Shown piece by piece: positions 5,386 through 6,007 of a stretch of DNA of 6,007 bases. The stretch is taken from the NCBI GenBank assembly GCA_002421565.1, contig DIKC01000054.1:1-6007 (forward strand), given 5' to 3'. Each line of letters begins with the position of its first letter. Within the stretch, counting starts at the first letter, position 1. Source of the stretch: Desulfobulbaceae bacterium UBA5628 (lineage in GTDB: Bacteria; Desulfobacterota; Desulfobulbia; Desulfobulbales; Desulfurivibrionaceae). The notes beneath the pieces were generated by a model that worked only from the letters and a program-made list of their open reading frames with translations, was not told where the DNA came from and did no database searches. A program made the translations under genes and the position numbers.

Positions 5386-5455
5386 GTCAGTTTGACTACC
5401 CGGGCCGTCGTCCTTTGGGGCGCGTCACGATAAACCTTATCCAGGGAGGATTCCC

Positions 5456-6007
5456 GTGTCCAACATTATATTACTCATTGTTATCGGGCTGATCGCAGCC
5501 GGAGTCGGGCTGGCGGCCGGCTTTCTGCTGCGGAAAATGACGGTCGAGGCCCGGAAGGCCCATGACCAGGCCCAGGGGCGGAAGCTGATTGAAAACGCCC
5601 TGGCCGAGGCGGAACGGATCAAGAAGGAAGCTCTCCTGCAAAGCCGGGATGAAGCCTTGCAACTCAAGCAGGAGGCGGAAAAAGAGGTTCGGGAGCGCAA
5701 AAAAGAGGTAGTCGAAGAGGAAAAGCGGCTGATCCAGAAGTTGGATCAGATGGAACGCAAGATCGATATCCTTGATCAGCGGGAAACGGAACTGCTGAAA
5801 AAGGAACAGGCCCTGGGCCGGGAAGAGGAAAAAGTCCAGCAGCGGGGCAAGGAGATCGACCGCCTGATCGAAGAGCAGCGCAATCAGTTGGAGCGGATTT
5901 CCGGGATTTCGCGGGACGAGGCCAAACAGCTTTTGATCGAGAGCATCGAAAGCGAGGCCCGGATGGAAGCGGCCAAAAGCGTGGTCAAGATCGAAAACGA
6001 AATGAAG
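5456..6007 (+). CDS. rny: Ribonuclease Y, N-terminal part (cut by window end)
   Basis: Only the first 184 codons are present; the frame is open at the window edge. Residues 4-25 form one hydrophobic membrane anchor (IILLIVIGLIAAGVGLAAGF), followed by a long charged coiled coil rich in Glu, Lys, Arg and Gln (about 30-150). The stretch LERISGISRDEAKQLLIESI near 143-162 and the following EARMEAAKSVVKIENEMK are typical of RNase Y just before its KH domain. The KH and HD domains, which bind RNA and cut it, should lie beyond the window (family length about 520 residues). RNase Y is a membrane-bound endonuclease that starts mRNA decay. The start is GTG, preceded by GGGAGGA (5444-5450) at five bases; no upstream in-frame ATG competes. 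Confidence 0.93.
   Translation, partial: MSNIILLIVIGLIAAGVGLAAGFLLRKMTVEARKAHDQAQGRKLIENALAEAERIKKEALLQSRDEALQLKQEAEKEVRERKKEVVEEEKRLIQKLDQMERKIDILDQRETELLKKEQALGREEEKVQQRGKEIDRLIEEQRNQLERISGISRDEAKQLLIESIESEARMEAAKSVVKIENEMK

Overview
The window is about 60% GC and tightly packed with housekeeping and sulfur-metabolism genes. The gene families and the order zapB-zapA-6S RNA-rny suggest a Gram-negative anaerobe of the former Deltaproteobacteria (Desulfobacterota), possibly a Desulfobulbales/Desulfurivibrio-type sulfur organism. That placement is inference from gene content, not from a marker gene.

Left half (3205 down to 260, minus strand): a compact five-gene operon encoding a ThiS-like sulfur carrier, a PLP-dependent O-acetylhomoserine sulfhydrylase, an E1-like MoeB/ThiF adenylyltransferase, a JAMM metallopeptidase and a TusA-like protein. 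Two junctions are 4-nt stop/start overlaps and the other two have gaps under 20 nt. The first four genes match the parts list of the protein-thiocarboxylate route to homocysteine described in Wolinella succinogenes (HcyS, MetY, HcyF, HcyD). In that scheme HcyD trims the carrier tail, HcyF adenylates the exposed Gly-Gly, sulfide turns it into a thiocarboxylate, MetY transfers it to O-acetylhomoserine, and HcyD releases homocysteine. Here the carrier ends in GGGAA rather than one Ala after GG. No sulfate-reduction gene lies in the part of the operon visible here; a TusA-like protein with a CPMN motif closes it instead and may supply the sulfur. Immediately downstream (245 to 72) is a 57-codon remnant that resembles the front of a BrnA-type antitoxin.

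Middle (3206-3488): a divergent intergenic region of 283 nt. It holds a plausible minus-strand promoter, a small leader hairpin, and an inverted repeat that surrounds a possible -10 element of the plus-strand gene.

Right half (3489-6007, plus strand): a stand-alone GlmU-type uridylyltransferase domain without the acetyltransferase half, followed by an intrinsic terminator; then zapB and zapA (regulators of FtsZ-ring assembly); then a 6S RNA (ssrS) that folds into a long rod with a 14-bp closing stem; then about 200 nt with a doubtful small ORF ending in a strong intrinsic terminator; a polypyrimidine tract; and the first 184 codons of RNase Y (rny), cut by the window edge.
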